This document shows positions 1-8,889 of a stretch of DNA of 64,000 bases, piece by piece; positions within the stretch are counted from its first letter, which is position 1, and the number at the start of each line of letters is the position of its first letter. The stretch is taken from contig NC_016135.3 of NCBI RefSeq assembly GCF_000005505.3, forward strand, positions 25,390,613-25,454,612, written 5' to 3'. Under the pieces are notes generated by a model. That model saw only the letters and a list, made by a program, of their open reading frames with translations. It was not told the origin of the DNA and made no database searches. Both the position numbers and the translations under genes were made by a program. Source of the DNA: Brachypodium distachyon. Taxonomy: Eukaryota > Streptophyta > Magnoliopsida > Poales > Poaceae.

Positions 1-714
1 CACAACAAGAAAGATACCTGGGCGACTGCACGAATCGTACAATCTTATTATTTGTATATGTCCATTAAATTCAAATTATGATCCTTGATTATTAACAAAA
101 TAACTCGCACATACTTATGTTTAAAAGTTTAAATACGTACCGCTCAACCTCCGTCTTTTTTCTCTTTGCCTACCACGGTCCACAGATCCACACTCGTCTT
201 AACCGTTCTGACCATCGCTTGGTACTATGGCTCAATTCTGCCACTTCGATAAAAAAAGAAGAAGAAGCCAGGAGTCCAGGAGAACACAAACATCGTACAT
301 GACTGAACATGCGATTCCTTCAGTAATACTAATATGGATCCGAGGATACCATATTTGTGCGTCATCGATCATTCATGGTAGAACATGCACATAATCAGCT
401 CAGGCTGCCGCCATCTTTTTCTACACATCGAATTGCCACGTAGCAGGACAAGCAACAAGGAAGAACTAATTTGTAACCAACTCAAAGCAAATGATCCATG
501 AATCCTCCTTCTCGCAAAAAAAAGAAGCAGCTTGGAGGCAAATAGCCATCTGAAATTCTGAACTCAACGCGGCAGAAGTTTTCATCATCATCCAAGTACA
601 TATTGTACCGTTGTACTCCATATTTACAGACCGGACTCCGGTGGCAACCCAGCAGCGCCAAGCCATGCACGGCTGCTGCTAGCTAAGAACACCACTAGCT
701 AACTAGAATTGCTA
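1..714. other. Left-edge intergenic DNA and 3' flank of the wound-induced gene
   Basis: I see no convincing coding region here. Short open frames have no family resemblance and no splice support. The part from about 470 to 714 is probably 3'UTR of the minus-strand gene that ends at 715. No repeat structure was recognised. Confidence 0.5.
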
Positions 715-966
715 CTAGTTGGGACCCCAGCAGCTGAGGTACATGACGGTCCTCAGCCCCTCCTCTGTCTTCTCCGCCATCGCCGCGGCAGGAGACAGCT
801 TCTGGCCCTGCGAGAGTCCGCCCCTTGACTGCACGTTTGCCTTGGCTGCCCGGTGGATGGACCTCAGAGCGTAGTTCCAGCGGCAGAGCCCGGCCTGGTC
901 CTTGAGCGCCTCCACGGCCCCCACGCTCATCGCCACCATCCACGACGCCTTCGCTGCACCAGCCAT
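715..966 (-). CDS. Wound-induced small protein, DUF3774-type
   Basis: A single-exon 83-residue protein. It has the hallmarks of the plant wound-responsive (DUF3774) family: a start of the form [23 protein letters not shown], a central R-W/NYALRS-x-H segment, a low-complexity middle, and the near-invariant C-terminal end [11 protein letters not shown]. Length is normal for the family (about 80-100 residues). The biochemical function is unknown; family members are small, induced by wounding or stress, and often clustered, but only one copy is seen here. The start chosen is the first Met of the conserved N-terminus. A TATA-like element lies about 120 bases upstream on the same strand. The gene is divergent from the plastid-protein gene starting at 1608. 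Confidence 0.85.
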   Translation of the reverse strand: MAGAAKASWMVAMSVGAVEALKDQAGLCRWNYALRSIHRAAKANVQSRGGLSQGQKLSPAAAMAEKTEEGLRTVMYLSCWGPN

Positions 967-1087
967 AGATTCTCCTCAAGATGCGTTGGCTCCTTGGGTT
1001 CGGGGACACTGATCTGTATCGGAAGAACTGACAGAGCTGATTAATTGATGCTTGTGTTTGTGTTGGTTGGAAGGGAAGTAGGACTTG

Positions 1088-1097
1088 GTTATATACT
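1088..1097 (-). promoter_or_regulatory. TATA-like box of the wound-induced gene
   Basis: Read on the minus strand the bases are GTATATAACC, a good TATA element about 120 bp upstream of the start codon at 966. It is the only such element in the 640-bp divergent gap near this start. Assignment is by position and sequence only. Confidence 0.5.
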
Positions 1098-1607
1098 GGG
1101 AGGAACGGGGCGAAACAGGTGGCTGTGGGTGCTGGTTTTCCAGGATACCGGGTGCTCTCTGCTCTCCGGCTTTGCTTGTGTACGCCGCGTGTGCATCGCT
1201 TTCGTCCCGGCTCGACTCGTCTTGTTTACTCTCGACACGCGATTTGTCTGTTGCAAGTTGCAACTAGCCCATGTGGGCAGAGACAAAGATGGAGGAGTAG
1301 GAGATAACCTGACGTGCCAATGCAGACCGGATGCAGATTTCTTTTTTTCTGAGGGAAAGACCGGATGCAGATGCCACGCAACATAGCAGCCTGCAATGAC
1401 GGGCCACCTTAACATGGGCCTCAATTCTTGGGCCCGTCCTGTTGTGTGTGTGCCATGATCTATCGGCTCGTTAGCCCACGAAAACGTGGAAGAAAGGTAC
1501 GCAGGAGGCAGGAACTCTACACGAATGGAACGTTATCTGCTCCCACGACACACGCCCACATCTCTCAAGTCCAGCTTCCCTCTGGTTCCCCTCAAGTTTC
1601 CCGAGCT

Positions 1608-2152
1608 ATGATGCAGCAAAAGATCACGGCGTGGAAGCCCTACTACGCTCAGCAGCCGGGGGCGCTCCTGCTGCCATGGCCGTCGATCCGACGAGCTTTC
1701 CCCTGCACTCCAGGCTTGTATAGCAAGAAGACGGGGGCAGCATCGCGGCTGGTGGTCAGGAGGAGGTGCCAAGAAAAAGAAGAGCAGAGCGGCAATGGCG
1801 GCGGCAAACAGAAGCAGCAGCAGGAGAAGAGGACCTTCCTCAGCCTGGAGGAGGCCGGGCTGGTGGAGATGTCCGGCCTCAGCACCCACGAGCGCTTCCT
1901 CTGCCGCCTAACCGTAAAATTACCCCTGAAACCCAACATGTTTATATTACATAAATTAGTAGTCGATGGTTGATGGTTTGTGTTCTTCAGATATCGTCGT
2001 TGAACTTGTTGAGAGTGATATCGGAGCAGGAAGGCGTGGCGATAGAGGAGCTCAACGCCGGGCGTGTGTGCGACTGGTTCTTGAAGGATAAGCTCAAGAA
2101 GGAGCAGAACCTCGACTCCGCTGTCCTGCAGTGGGATGAACCTGCCATCTAG
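1608..2152 (+). CDS. Probable plastid-targeted conserved plant protein of unknown function
   Basis: Two exons, 1608-1913 and 1991-2152, join in frame (donor CC|GTAAAA, acceptor TTCAG|AT) to give 155 residues. The first about 75 residues are rich in Ser, Arg and Ala and poor in acids, as in a chloroplast transit peptide. A Gln/Lys/Glu-rich linker follows. The rest is an acidic, compact domain beginning FLSLEEAGLVEMSGLSTHE, passing through SSLNLLRVISEQEG across the splice junction and closing with VCDWFLKDKLKKEQ...SAVLQWDE. This looks strongly conserved and I believe I have seen it in other land plants, but I cannot attach a function. The start was taken at the Met pair directly before the putative transit peptide. 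An upstream in-frame extension to 1428 is open but looks like leader. Confidence 0.7.
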
Positions 2153-2604
2153 CTTCGCCGTCTTGGTTAAAGGCTTTGATAATTCATTCGGTTGAGATGA
2201 GATAAATAGCATATGGGAGGATCGATGCATGAAGATCATGTAAACACGGTTAGCTTGCAGAGTTTTTCAGCATTGCTCAAGGATCAATGCATGTCTAATG
2301 TTCCATTTCAATTCCATGAAGAGAAATAAACGTATTACAACTTTGATTTAGCTGCAACGTTTCTGTAGGCGAAGTACTACCATTTTTATCCAGTTTTCTG
2401 TTTTGCAAGTATCGCGAAAAAGTTCTTGAAAATTCATAGTACGGAGTGAGGTGGAGATGGAGATGGTCCAAATGTTGGTCGGTTGGTCCAAAAGCTTAAA
2501 ATTGTGACTGGGGATTTAGAAGGAAAAAAAAGTCCACTCAACTGATAAATTAGTACAGGCCGAACAAACGCTCATTTCGTCGAGCAACTGGTGCGCGCGC
2601 GTGT
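2153..2604. other. Intergenic, 3'UTR then PPR promoter
   Basis: The first part is 3'UTR of the plastid-protein gene. The rest is AT-rich spacer leading into the PPR gene. I see no gene, RNA or repeat here. Confidence 0.5.
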
Positions 2605-4563
2605 GTGCTCCTCCTTGCCACGGTTCCAATGCGGCGATTCTGCAGCATCCCGCGCGGCAGGCGAGCGGCGCCGGCCGCGAGCCCCTACGGCCACCAGCCT
2701 CTCCCGCCGCCGGAGTGGATCGAGCCGTACACGGACCTGGCGGACCCGAGCCCGTACACCTCCGCCTCGGCCGCGCCGCCTACCCCATCGCCATGGCTCC
2801 CGCGGGTCGTCTCCCTCGTCCTCCGCGCGCCTCCGGCCACGCTCGCTGCCGACCTCCGGGCCTTCTGCAAGACCTTCCTCCTCCGCCTCTCCCCGGCCTT
2901 CGTCGCCGCCGCGCTCCGCTCCCCGCAGCTGCTCACGCACCCGCTCCCGTCGCTCCACTTCTTCCGCTCCCTCCCCAACGGCGCCGATCTCGCCGCCCAC
3001 CCGCAGGACCTCCTCAACTGCTACGTCTCCCTCCTGCACTCCTTCGCGCACTCCAGAGAGGCTACCCCCGACGCCGCCGACCACGCGCGGCAGCTCGTCG
3101 CCGAGTTGCGCGCCCGCGGGGACGCCGTGTTGATGCACCTCACGCCGCCGTCGTCCGCGTCGCTGATCCGCAGCCTCGCGGCTCTCGGCCTCGCCGACGA
3201 GCTTCTGTGGGCGTGGAGCGCCATGCGGCTCGCTGGCGTCGAACCCTCCAGGGTGACCTACAACTGCCTTCTCGATGGCCTTGCTAACGCAGGCCTCCTT
3301 GACACTGCCATCAACGTGTTCGACGCAATGTCCACAGAGGATCGAGTTCGTCCCGACGTGGTCTCCTACAACATTCTCATCAAGGGGTACTGCCGCGCAG
3401 GGAGGGCGCAGGATGCTATGGCACGGCTCGCTCACATGCGGGAACAGGCCGAGCTCTCGCCGGATAAGGTGACATACCTTACACTAATGCAGTTGCATTA
3501 CAGCGAAGGCACCTTTTCTCAGTGCATAAGATTGTTCCAAGAAATGGAAGAGATGGGAATGGGGAAGGACATTCCGCAACATGCTTATGTGCTGGTGATT
3601 GGTGCTCTTTGCAAGGAAGGGAAGCCATTTGAGGGACTGGCTGTGTTCGAGAGAATGCTGAAGAGTGGTTACCCGGCCAAAGCAGCCATGTATACCGCGC
3701 TCATTGACACAATGGGTAAATTTGGTAGGGAGAATGAGGCAATGCTACTCTTTGAGAGGATGAAGGCAAGCGGTCTTGAGCTCGATGCAATCACATACGG
3801 AGTCATCGTGAACTGCTTGTGCCGGTTTGGGAAGCTGGACGAGGCCATTTTATGTTTCAGGAATTGTGTAGAGAAGGGTATTGCGGTGAATGCTATCTTT
3901 TATACAAGTCTGATTGATGGCTTTGGGAAAGCTGGAATGGTCGACCAAGCACAGGAGCTCTTTGAGGAGATGAAAGTTAAAGGTTTTGTGCCCGACTCAT
4001 ATTGCTACAATGTGCTGATCGATGGATTAGCTAAAGCAGGAAGGTTGGATGATGCGTGTGCCTTGTACAAGAGAATGGAAGATGATGGCTGTGACCAGAC
4101 TGTCTACACATATACCATAATCATTGATGGTTTGTTCAAGAAACATAAGAATGAGGAGGCAATCAAGTTCTGGAACACAATGATCGATAAGGGGATCACT
4201 CCCACAGCTGCAGCTTTCAGGACCTTTGCCAATGGCCTCTGTCTTTCTGGCAAATTCAGCAGGGCATGCAGAATATTGGATGAATTGGCTCCGATGGGGG
4301 TGATCCCTGAGACGGCACATGAGGATATGATCAATGTTCTGTGCAAGGCTGGCAGATTCAAGCAGGCATGCAAATTGGCAGATGGCATTGTACAGAAGGG
4401 CCGTGAGATACCTGGAAGGGTTCGAACGATGATGATCACTGCACTCAGGAAAGCAGGGAACACTGATCTAGCTGTCAAACTGGTGCACAGTAAGATAGGC
4501 ATTGGATATGTAAGATCTGGCAGTATCAAAAGAAGAGTGAAATTTCAGACCCTGTTTGTATAA
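2605..4563 (+). CDS. P-class pentatricopeptide repeat protein, organellar
   Basis: An intronless 652-residue frame, typical of plant PPR genes. The N-terminal 40 residues are rich in Arg, Ala and Pro with few acids (MRRFCSIPRGRRAAP), suggesting import into mitochondria or plastids. From about residue 185 to 640 there are roughly 11-12 tandem 35-residue repeats with the classic VTYNCLLDGLANAG, VVSYNILIKGYCRAG, TYTIIIDGLFK and YCYNVLIDGLAKAG cores. No E, E+ or DYW tail is visible, so it is P-class. Such proteins bind specific organellar RNAs to stabilise, splice or aid translation of them; the target here cannot be read by eye. Translation could instead begin at Met-9 (2629). The 5' half is extremely GC-rich and the 3' half much less so, a gradient usual in grass genes. 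Confidence 0.93.
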   Translation: MLLLATVPMRRFCSIPRGRRAAPAASPYGHQPLPPPEWIEPYTDLADPSPYTSASAAPPTPSPWLPRVVSLVLRAPPATLAADLRAFCKTFLLRLSPAFVAAALRSPQLLTHPLPSLHFFRSLPNGADLAAHPQDLLNCYVSLLHSFAHSREATPDAADHARQLVAELRARGDAVLMHLTPPSSASLIRSLAALGLADELLWAWSAMRLAGVEPSRVTYNCLLDGLANAGLLDTAINVFDAMSTEDRVRPDVVSYNILIKGYCRAGRAQDAMARLAHMREQAELSPDKVTYLTLMQLHYSEGTFSQCIRLFQEMEEMGMGKDIPQHAYVLVIGALCKEGKPFEGLAVFERMLKSGYPAKAAMYTALIDTMGKFGRENEAMLLFERMKASGLELDAITYGVIVNCLCRFGKLDEAILCFRNCVEKGIAVNAIFYTSLIDGFGKAGMVDQAQELFEEMKVKGFVPDSYCYNVLIDGLAKAGRLDDACALYKRMEDDGCDQTVYTYTIIIDGLFKKHKNEEAIKFWNTMIDKGITPTAAAFRTFANGLCLSGKFSRACRILDELAPMGVIPETAHEDMINVLCKAGRFKQACKLADGIVQKGREIPGRVRTMMITALRKAGNTDLAVKLVHSKIGIGYVRSGSIKRRVKFQTLFV

Positions 4564-5708
4564 GTTGACGATTTCAAAAAGGTGAGAGAGAAGACACGCA
4601 GAGCTGCTAAAGATTTATCAAAACTGAGAAGGCATGGCATAAGCTACACTGAACTGTTGCATCGCATTCTGGACAATGTTTTGAATCTGAAGAGCCTGCT
4701 CTCCTGCGGGAATTTTGTTGCAATGTTCAGGAGCCAAGAATTATTCTGGCAATTTTCAGGAGCCAAGAAGCTTAAAGCAGCCAGTTTCAAACAATTAATG
4801 CTATGTTTGCATCGTTGTATTTTTTGTGGAAGGGCTAAAGGGCTAAAATTACTTGGGGTACATGAATCTCCCAGACTACTGAGAAATACCTATGTGATCG
4901 ACTGCATTCTCTTCAAAGAAACGATAGGCTGGACAAAGAATTGCTAAGATGGCCTAATCAGTGGCGTACCCACCCGCGGGAAATTTGGTCTGCTGATCGT
5001 TTTGGGCAGACCATCAGATCGACATTGTAGCGTCAAAATATGTGACATGTAGTGTTTGGTTGATGGCACGAGGATGTGAATATGATTCCACCATTGTACT
5101 ATAACTAAGTCATTCGGTCTCAATTTGTCTCATGCTCGAACCAAACACTAAATTATCACCGCAACTGTGCTGCTTGATCAGTTGCTTTGGATCATACAAT
5201 GAAGAGTTTTGCAGCTCAATTACATGGACCATGGTAATCTTACCAATATTAACGAAGTTTTGGAACTTACGCACACGATGGATTTAATACTGTTACCGCA
5301 CATCCTGCTGTTCTCTTTACTGCGAAAACACGCCTATGCAAACCATAAATCTATGAACTTAAATCTTGATACAAAATGGGACATCCAATCCAAACAGATT
5401 TTATTGCGTACTGCCTCACCAGGCCAGGAAAGGATTTTGCCAAAATACTGCTCACAGAGCTTTTAAAGACTCTGGCCATGTATTACAAGCACAACAACAA
5501 TTCGAAGTAATAAAAATATGTGCATGTCATTCCCAGGCAAGAATTACAGGGTATCAGGCCAAGGTTGTTGGTTATCATCGACCAACAAGAAAGCCTACAT
5601 TGGCATATAATCACATTAAAGATCTCTAAGGCCCTGCTACAATCGTTTCTCCAAAAAGGAGAGCACAATTTACACAAGCCCGGTTGGTTCATTTGCATCC
5701 AATGGCTC
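4564..5708. other. PPR 3'UTR and distal 3' exon of NAA10 transcript
   Basis: The first few hundred bases are probably 3'UTR of the PPR gene. From about 5708 downward on the minus strand lies the predicted terminal, non-coding exon of NAA10, starting after an acceptor that reads CACTCATTGCAG. Open frames here have no protein resemblance. Confidence 0.4.
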
Positions 5709-6015
5709 CTGCAATGAGTGAAAACCATACTTAGAAAACAAATCTGACAAAGTAATTGGGAAGAAAATTGCACATATGGATCAAAATCAGACATCAAATT
5801 GACCAGTTGATGTCTCCCTAAACCTATTACACGAAACAGTGGATGGACACTAAACTAAGTGCATAGGGCTAACACAGAGAAGCCACACAAAAATCATCAA
5901 GCATCCCAGTACATCATGTATTTAAACAAAGTATCAAGGAAGCCAAAATCGAAAATATTTGGAGAAAAAGGGAGATGAGACACATGTACAAGCATTGATG
6001 TCAAATTGTCTACAA

Positions 6016-6130
6016 TGCCTCAGATTTGTCGATTGATGTCAAATTGTATCCATTTTGTCAAGAGGTTCTCCCTGAAACAGGGGCTTGACTCCATGGAACA
6101 TCCATTTTGCAGACAGGATCATCATCAGCA
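6016..6130 (-). ncRNA. Box C/D snoRNA-like element, copy 1 (most 3' of four)
   Basis: On the minus strand the copy begins around GCTGATGATGATCC, with C box ATGATGA at 6125-6119. It ends with D box CTGA at 6023-6020 followed by GGC. The body contains the same internal hairpin as the other copies, CCCTG-TTT-CAGGG. This copy diverges most from the rest and its terminal stem is weaker. It could be a decaying copy. Confidence 0.55.
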
Positions 6131-6254
6131 AGAGTCCATATAACATCCATATTGCAGAGAGAAGCATCAGACATTTATTTTAGTACTGAATATAAATATA
6201 TCTATTACTATGATGCATCAGATCTTTTTACTTACAGAAGTGAAATTTCTACAG

Positions 6255-6369
6255 TGCCTCAGATTTGTCGATTGATGTCATATTATAACTGCTTCTTCAA
6301 GAGGTTCTCCCTGAAACAGGGGCTTGAGTCCACAGAACATCCATTTTGCAGACAGAAGCATCACAGGCG
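6255..6369 (-). ncRNA. Box C/D snoRNA-like element, copy 2
   Basis: Minus strand: 5' GCCTGTGATGC (C box GTGATGC, one mismatch from RUGAUGA), an internal hairpin CCCTG-TTT-CAGGG enclosed by CAAG/CTTG, then D box CTGA and GGC. The outer GCC and GGC can pair as the terminal stem that brings boxes C and D together. The 15 bases before box D (ACATCAATCGACAAA) are conserved between copies, as expected for a guide, but I could not place a target. Confidence 0.65.
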
Positions 6370-6442
6370 ACTATCTAAAGTAAATTATATGCTACTGCTA
6401 TGCATCATATTTTGGTACATAGAAAGATGAATTTTTCAAAGG

Positions 6443-6558
6443 TGCCTCAGATTTGTCGATTGATGTCATATTGCATCTGCTTCCTCAAGAGGTTCTCCCT
6501 GAAACAGGGGCTTGAGTCCACAGCACATCCATTTTGCAGACAGAAGCATCACAGGCAA
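6443..6558 (-). ncRNA. Box C/D snoRNA-like element, copy 3
   Basis: Nearly identical to copy 2. Minus strand: GCC, C box GTGATGC at 6552-6546, the same internal hairpin, D box CTGA at 6450-6447, then GGC. Spacing to copies 2 and 4 is about 190 bases, a normal spacing for processed polycistronic snoRNAs. Sequence between copies is not conserved, whereas the 113-base units are; this argues for selection on the unit. Confidence 0.65.
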
Positions 6559-6637
6559 CTAAGTACCAAAGATAAGATTAATTGATACCATGACGCATCA
6601 TATTTTTCGTTAATTAGATAAATGAAACTTTGTATAA

Positions 6638-6752
6638 TGCCTCAGATTTGTCGGTTGATGGCATATTATATCTGCTTCCTCAAGAGGTTCTCCCTGAAAC
6701 AGGGGCTTGAGTCCACAGAGCATACATTTTGCAGACAAAATCATCATTGGCA
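6638..6752 (-). ncRNA. Box C/D snoRNA-like element, copy 4 (best match)
   Basis: Minus strand: GCCAATGATGAT with a perfect C box ATGATGA at 6747-6741, and a perfect D box CTGA at 6645-6642 followed by GGC. GCC and GGC form the terminal stem. The internal hairpin CCCTG-TTT-CAGGG is present. Length about 113 bases. The family is not one I can name. The region before box D reads CATCAACCGACAAAT, with small differences from copies 1-3 (CATCAATCGACAAAT). Confidence 0.7.
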
Positions 6753-6927
6753 ACTATCTTAATTCTTCAAATGCAACAAATATATAACTGCATATTTTCA
6801 AATATACACCTAAATTTAGAATAACCAACAGTCTAGCCAATGGTCATCCCAATGCAATTCAGACGGGCATGAGCACAGGACAAGCTTAGTAGATGCACAA
6901 AATTAGGATTAAACTGACACAGTCAAC

Positions 6928-7066
6928 AGATGTGGAGAGAGATTTTGGAAGCATAACCAGAAAGAGTTAGCTGCCACGTTAAACTCACCAGGATCACTCT
7001 GTGCCACCATGACTGGGCAACTTTGAGAAAGAACAATCTCAAGAAGCCAAAGGTGAGAGAGGCACG
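6928..7066 (-). ncRNA. H/ACA snoRNA-like element, copy A
   Basis: Minus strand: a 5' hairpin whose base is GTGCC (7065-7061) paired with GGCAC (7005-7001), with an inner TGAGA/TCTCA stem. Next comes AGAGTGA at the hinge position, a second domain, and ACA (6933-6931) exactly three bases before a plausible end TCT. Length 139 is normal for H/ACA. The hinge is not a perfect ANANNA, so the call is tentative. Its second copy is 240 bases upstream on the same strand. Confidence 0.5.
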
Positions 7067-7171
7067 ACCAGAATATTGCAATATAGCTGTCAAGAGAAGC
7101 TCGGAACGAGCACCTTACAATGCATGAATGTTGGACACTGAAACTAAGTACATCACAAGTTTCGTTGTAAC

Positions 7172-7311
7172 AGATGTGACGAGAGATTTTGGAAGCATAA
7201 CAATTAACTGTCAGCACCCACGTTAAACTCGCCAGCGATCACTATGTGCCACCATGACTGGGCAACTTTGAGAAAGAAAAGTCTCAAGAAGCCAAAGGTG
7301 AGAGAGGCACG
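7172..7311 (-). ncRNA. H/ACA snoRNA-like element, copy B
   Basis: A homologue of copy A with the same layout: GTGCC/GGCAC base of the 5' hairpin, ATAGTGA at the hinge, a diverged second hairpin, and ACA followed by TCT. The 5' hairpin is strongly conserved between copies, while the distal part of the 3' domain differs. It is the unit nearest the 5' splice site of the predicted host intron. Confidence 0.5.
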
Positions 7312-7434
7312 CTTACAAACAAAATCCAACAGCAATACTTGGTTTTAATGTTAATGGCACAGCAGTGTTCAATTTGATACTAGAGCTTACTATACATAGA
7401 CAACATAATCGAAAGCAAGCATTGACTTACCCTT

Positions 7435-8019
7435 TCAAGTGTCGGCCTTCTTCTCCGGCGAAGTGGAAGTCGGGGAAGAACCAGCCGCCGCAGGAGGGGC
7501 GTCATGGGAGCAGCAGCCACCGCCGTGATGGTGGTGGTGGTGCTTCTTGGGCTGAGGCTGCCGCAGCATCTTGCGCATATCGTAAGCATCCTCCCCGTCG
7601 GCGTAGTACTTGGCCTCGATGTCGTGGATCTGGTAGCCGAGGGTGGAGGTGTAGAGGTTGAAGGCGGCGCGGTTGGAGCGGCGCACGTGGAGGGAGACGT
7701 ACTCGGCGCCGAAGACCTGGTCCATGGCGGCCTGCGCGGCGGACATGAGCTTGGTGGCGAGGCCGAGCTTGCGGTGGGACCGGAGCACGGCGAGGGAGGT
7801 GATGTGGCCGTGGCAGGGCTCCGAGGGGTCCTCCTCCATCTTGGCCAGCACGTAGCCGACGATACGGCCACCGTAGTCCTCCGCCACGAACAGCAGCTGC
7901 GGCCAGGAGAGCATGTGGTAGAAGTAGTACTTCATCTGGTAGTTCTCCGGCAGGCACATCAGGTTGCACGCCTGCATCGCCAGCAGGTCGTCGATCGTTG
8001 CCTGCCGGATGCACACCAT
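7435..8019 (-). CDS. NAA10: N-alpha-acetyltransferase 10 (NatA catalytic subunit)
   Basis: A single coding exon of 194 residues. It starts [19 protein letters not shown] and is a full GNAT fold: [17 protein letters not shown] (substrate-side helix of Naa10), [28 protein letters not shown] with the acetyl-CoA R/Q-x-x-G-x-A loop (RKLGLA), and the [17 protein letters not shown] segment. In NatA it acetylates protein N-termini with Ser, Ala, Thr, Gly, Val or Cys after Met removal, on ribosomes with the NAA15 anchor. The C-terminal tail is low complexity and carries six consecutive His residues followed by Gly. The stop is followed within four bases by a strong 5' splice site, so the transcript probably has a 3'UTR intron. 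Confidence 0.95.
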   Translation of the reverse strand: MVCIRQATIDDLLAMQACNLMCLPENYQMKYYFYHMLSWPQLLFVAEDYGGRIVGYVLAKMEEDPSEPCHGHITSLAVLRSHRKLGLATKLMSAAQAAMDQVFGAEYVSLHVRRSNRAAFNLYTSTLGYQIHDIEAKYYADGEDAYDMRKMLRQPQPKKHHHHHHGGGCCSHDAPPAAAGSSPTSTSPEKKADT

Positions 8020-8320
8020 CTTCGCCGGCCGCCGCTGCTCTCCTCTACCCTTTCTAAGGTAAGGGGGTATAGTCTCTTCTCCGGCGAGATGCGGTGATTG
8101 TGATGCATCCGGCGGCGGCGCGTATTAATAGAGGTCTGGCGAGAGGAATAGAGACATTTGACCTAACCCTAGAATAAAGGGCTGAGATAGGCCCATGGGC
8201 CAAAGCGAGTTAGCACGAGATTGGTCCAGTCCAGTGACAATGAGAACAGGCGATCCCGTGAGATTTGGCGAAAATTATGTGAATATTCGAGCACATAAAA
8301 CAATGTTTTTATGTTCTGGA
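8020..8320. other. NAA10 5' flank
   Basis: Promoter and 5'UTR of NAA10 on the minus strand. The sequence around 8120-8160 is a GC to AT transition. No gene was recognised. Confidence 0.4.
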
Positions 8321-8889
8321 GTACTCCTTCCGTTCGTAAATACTTGTCGCTGTTTTAGTACAACTAGTACGGTGCCCGTGCGTTGCCACGGCCTCTTAAA
8401 CATGTGCACACGAAAATTCATGTTTATACAAAACATAACAATATAATTGGACATTCATCAAAATGATCTCGAGGCTGATGCTAGCAGCCGCGGCCACGGA
8501 CATGGCACCCAGTCCACACCGTCCGTCGGCCGTGGCTGGCGTCAGAGCACGCGGTGGTGCAATGCACGAGGAACGGTGGATACCGTCGATTAGCCCTGGA
8601 CCTCTTTGCTCGTCTCTTGCAAGATAATCTAATCCGGCGCCGACGCGTATTGAGAGCGGTCATCGCAAGGAGGTGCTGCGCGGGCAGTTGAGTCGTCGGC
8701 GATGGCCCGGGAAGGCAGCGCTGTGGAAAAAAAAGGTTCGATGGAGTGTAAGGAGACACGAAAAATCAGAACATGCATGGAAATTGATGCACGGCGGACG
8801 ACGAAGGAAACCTTCCTGTTTTTATTATTAGGAACTTTGCACTAAAACAGCGACAAATATTTAGGAATATTTAGGAACGGAGGGAGTAT
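8321..8889. mobile_element. Stowaway-like MITE with a long insert
   Basis: The left end reads CTCCTTCCGTTCGTAAATAC and leads into TTGTCGCTGTTTTAGTAC. The right end is its inverse, GTACTAAAACAGCGACAA-like, leading to GGAACGGAGGGAG, and TA flanks both ends. About 490 bases between the arms are unlike a MITE. They begin with ACTAGTACGGTGCCCGTGCG, a motif that I associate with the ends of other grass repeats. So this looks like an element that acquired or was hit by another sequence. The class is assigned from the termini only. Confidence 0.6.

Larger units (their letters stand above)
5709..7430 (-). other. Predicted 3'UTR intron of NAA10 hosting snoRNA-like repeats
   Basis: Four bases after the NAA10 stop codon the minus strand reads AAGG|GTAAGTCAA, a strong 5' splice site. 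A good acceptor, TTTTCACTCATTGCAG|GAGCC, lies 1,722 bases downstream. Within this span are four copies of one roughly 113-base element and two copies of one roughly 139-base element, each with snoRNA hallmarks. A splice junction so close to the stop would not be expected to trigger nonsense-mediated decay under the 50-nt rule. Intron-hosted clusters of snoRNAs are well known in grasses; that this is one is inference. Confidence 0.6.

Noticed and set aside
2572..3435. Long minus-strand open frame opposite the PPR gene
   Set aside because: GC-rich codon shadow of the plus-strand PPR coding sequence, with no domain.
4582..4947. 121-residue frame after the PPR gene
   Set aside because: No PPR or other motif, and codon use unlike the gene; treated as 3'UTR.
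6107..6585. Open frames of about 60-107 residues over the repeated units
   Set aside because: They repeat only because the underlying units repeat. The protein similarity has stops between units and no codon-like change pattern, and the opposite strand has snoRNA boxes.
6016..6752. CRISPR-like or satellite array
   Set aside because: Plant nuclear DNA; the units are 113 bases with divergent spacers of unequal length and contain C/D boxes, so neither CRISPR nor a simple satellite fits.
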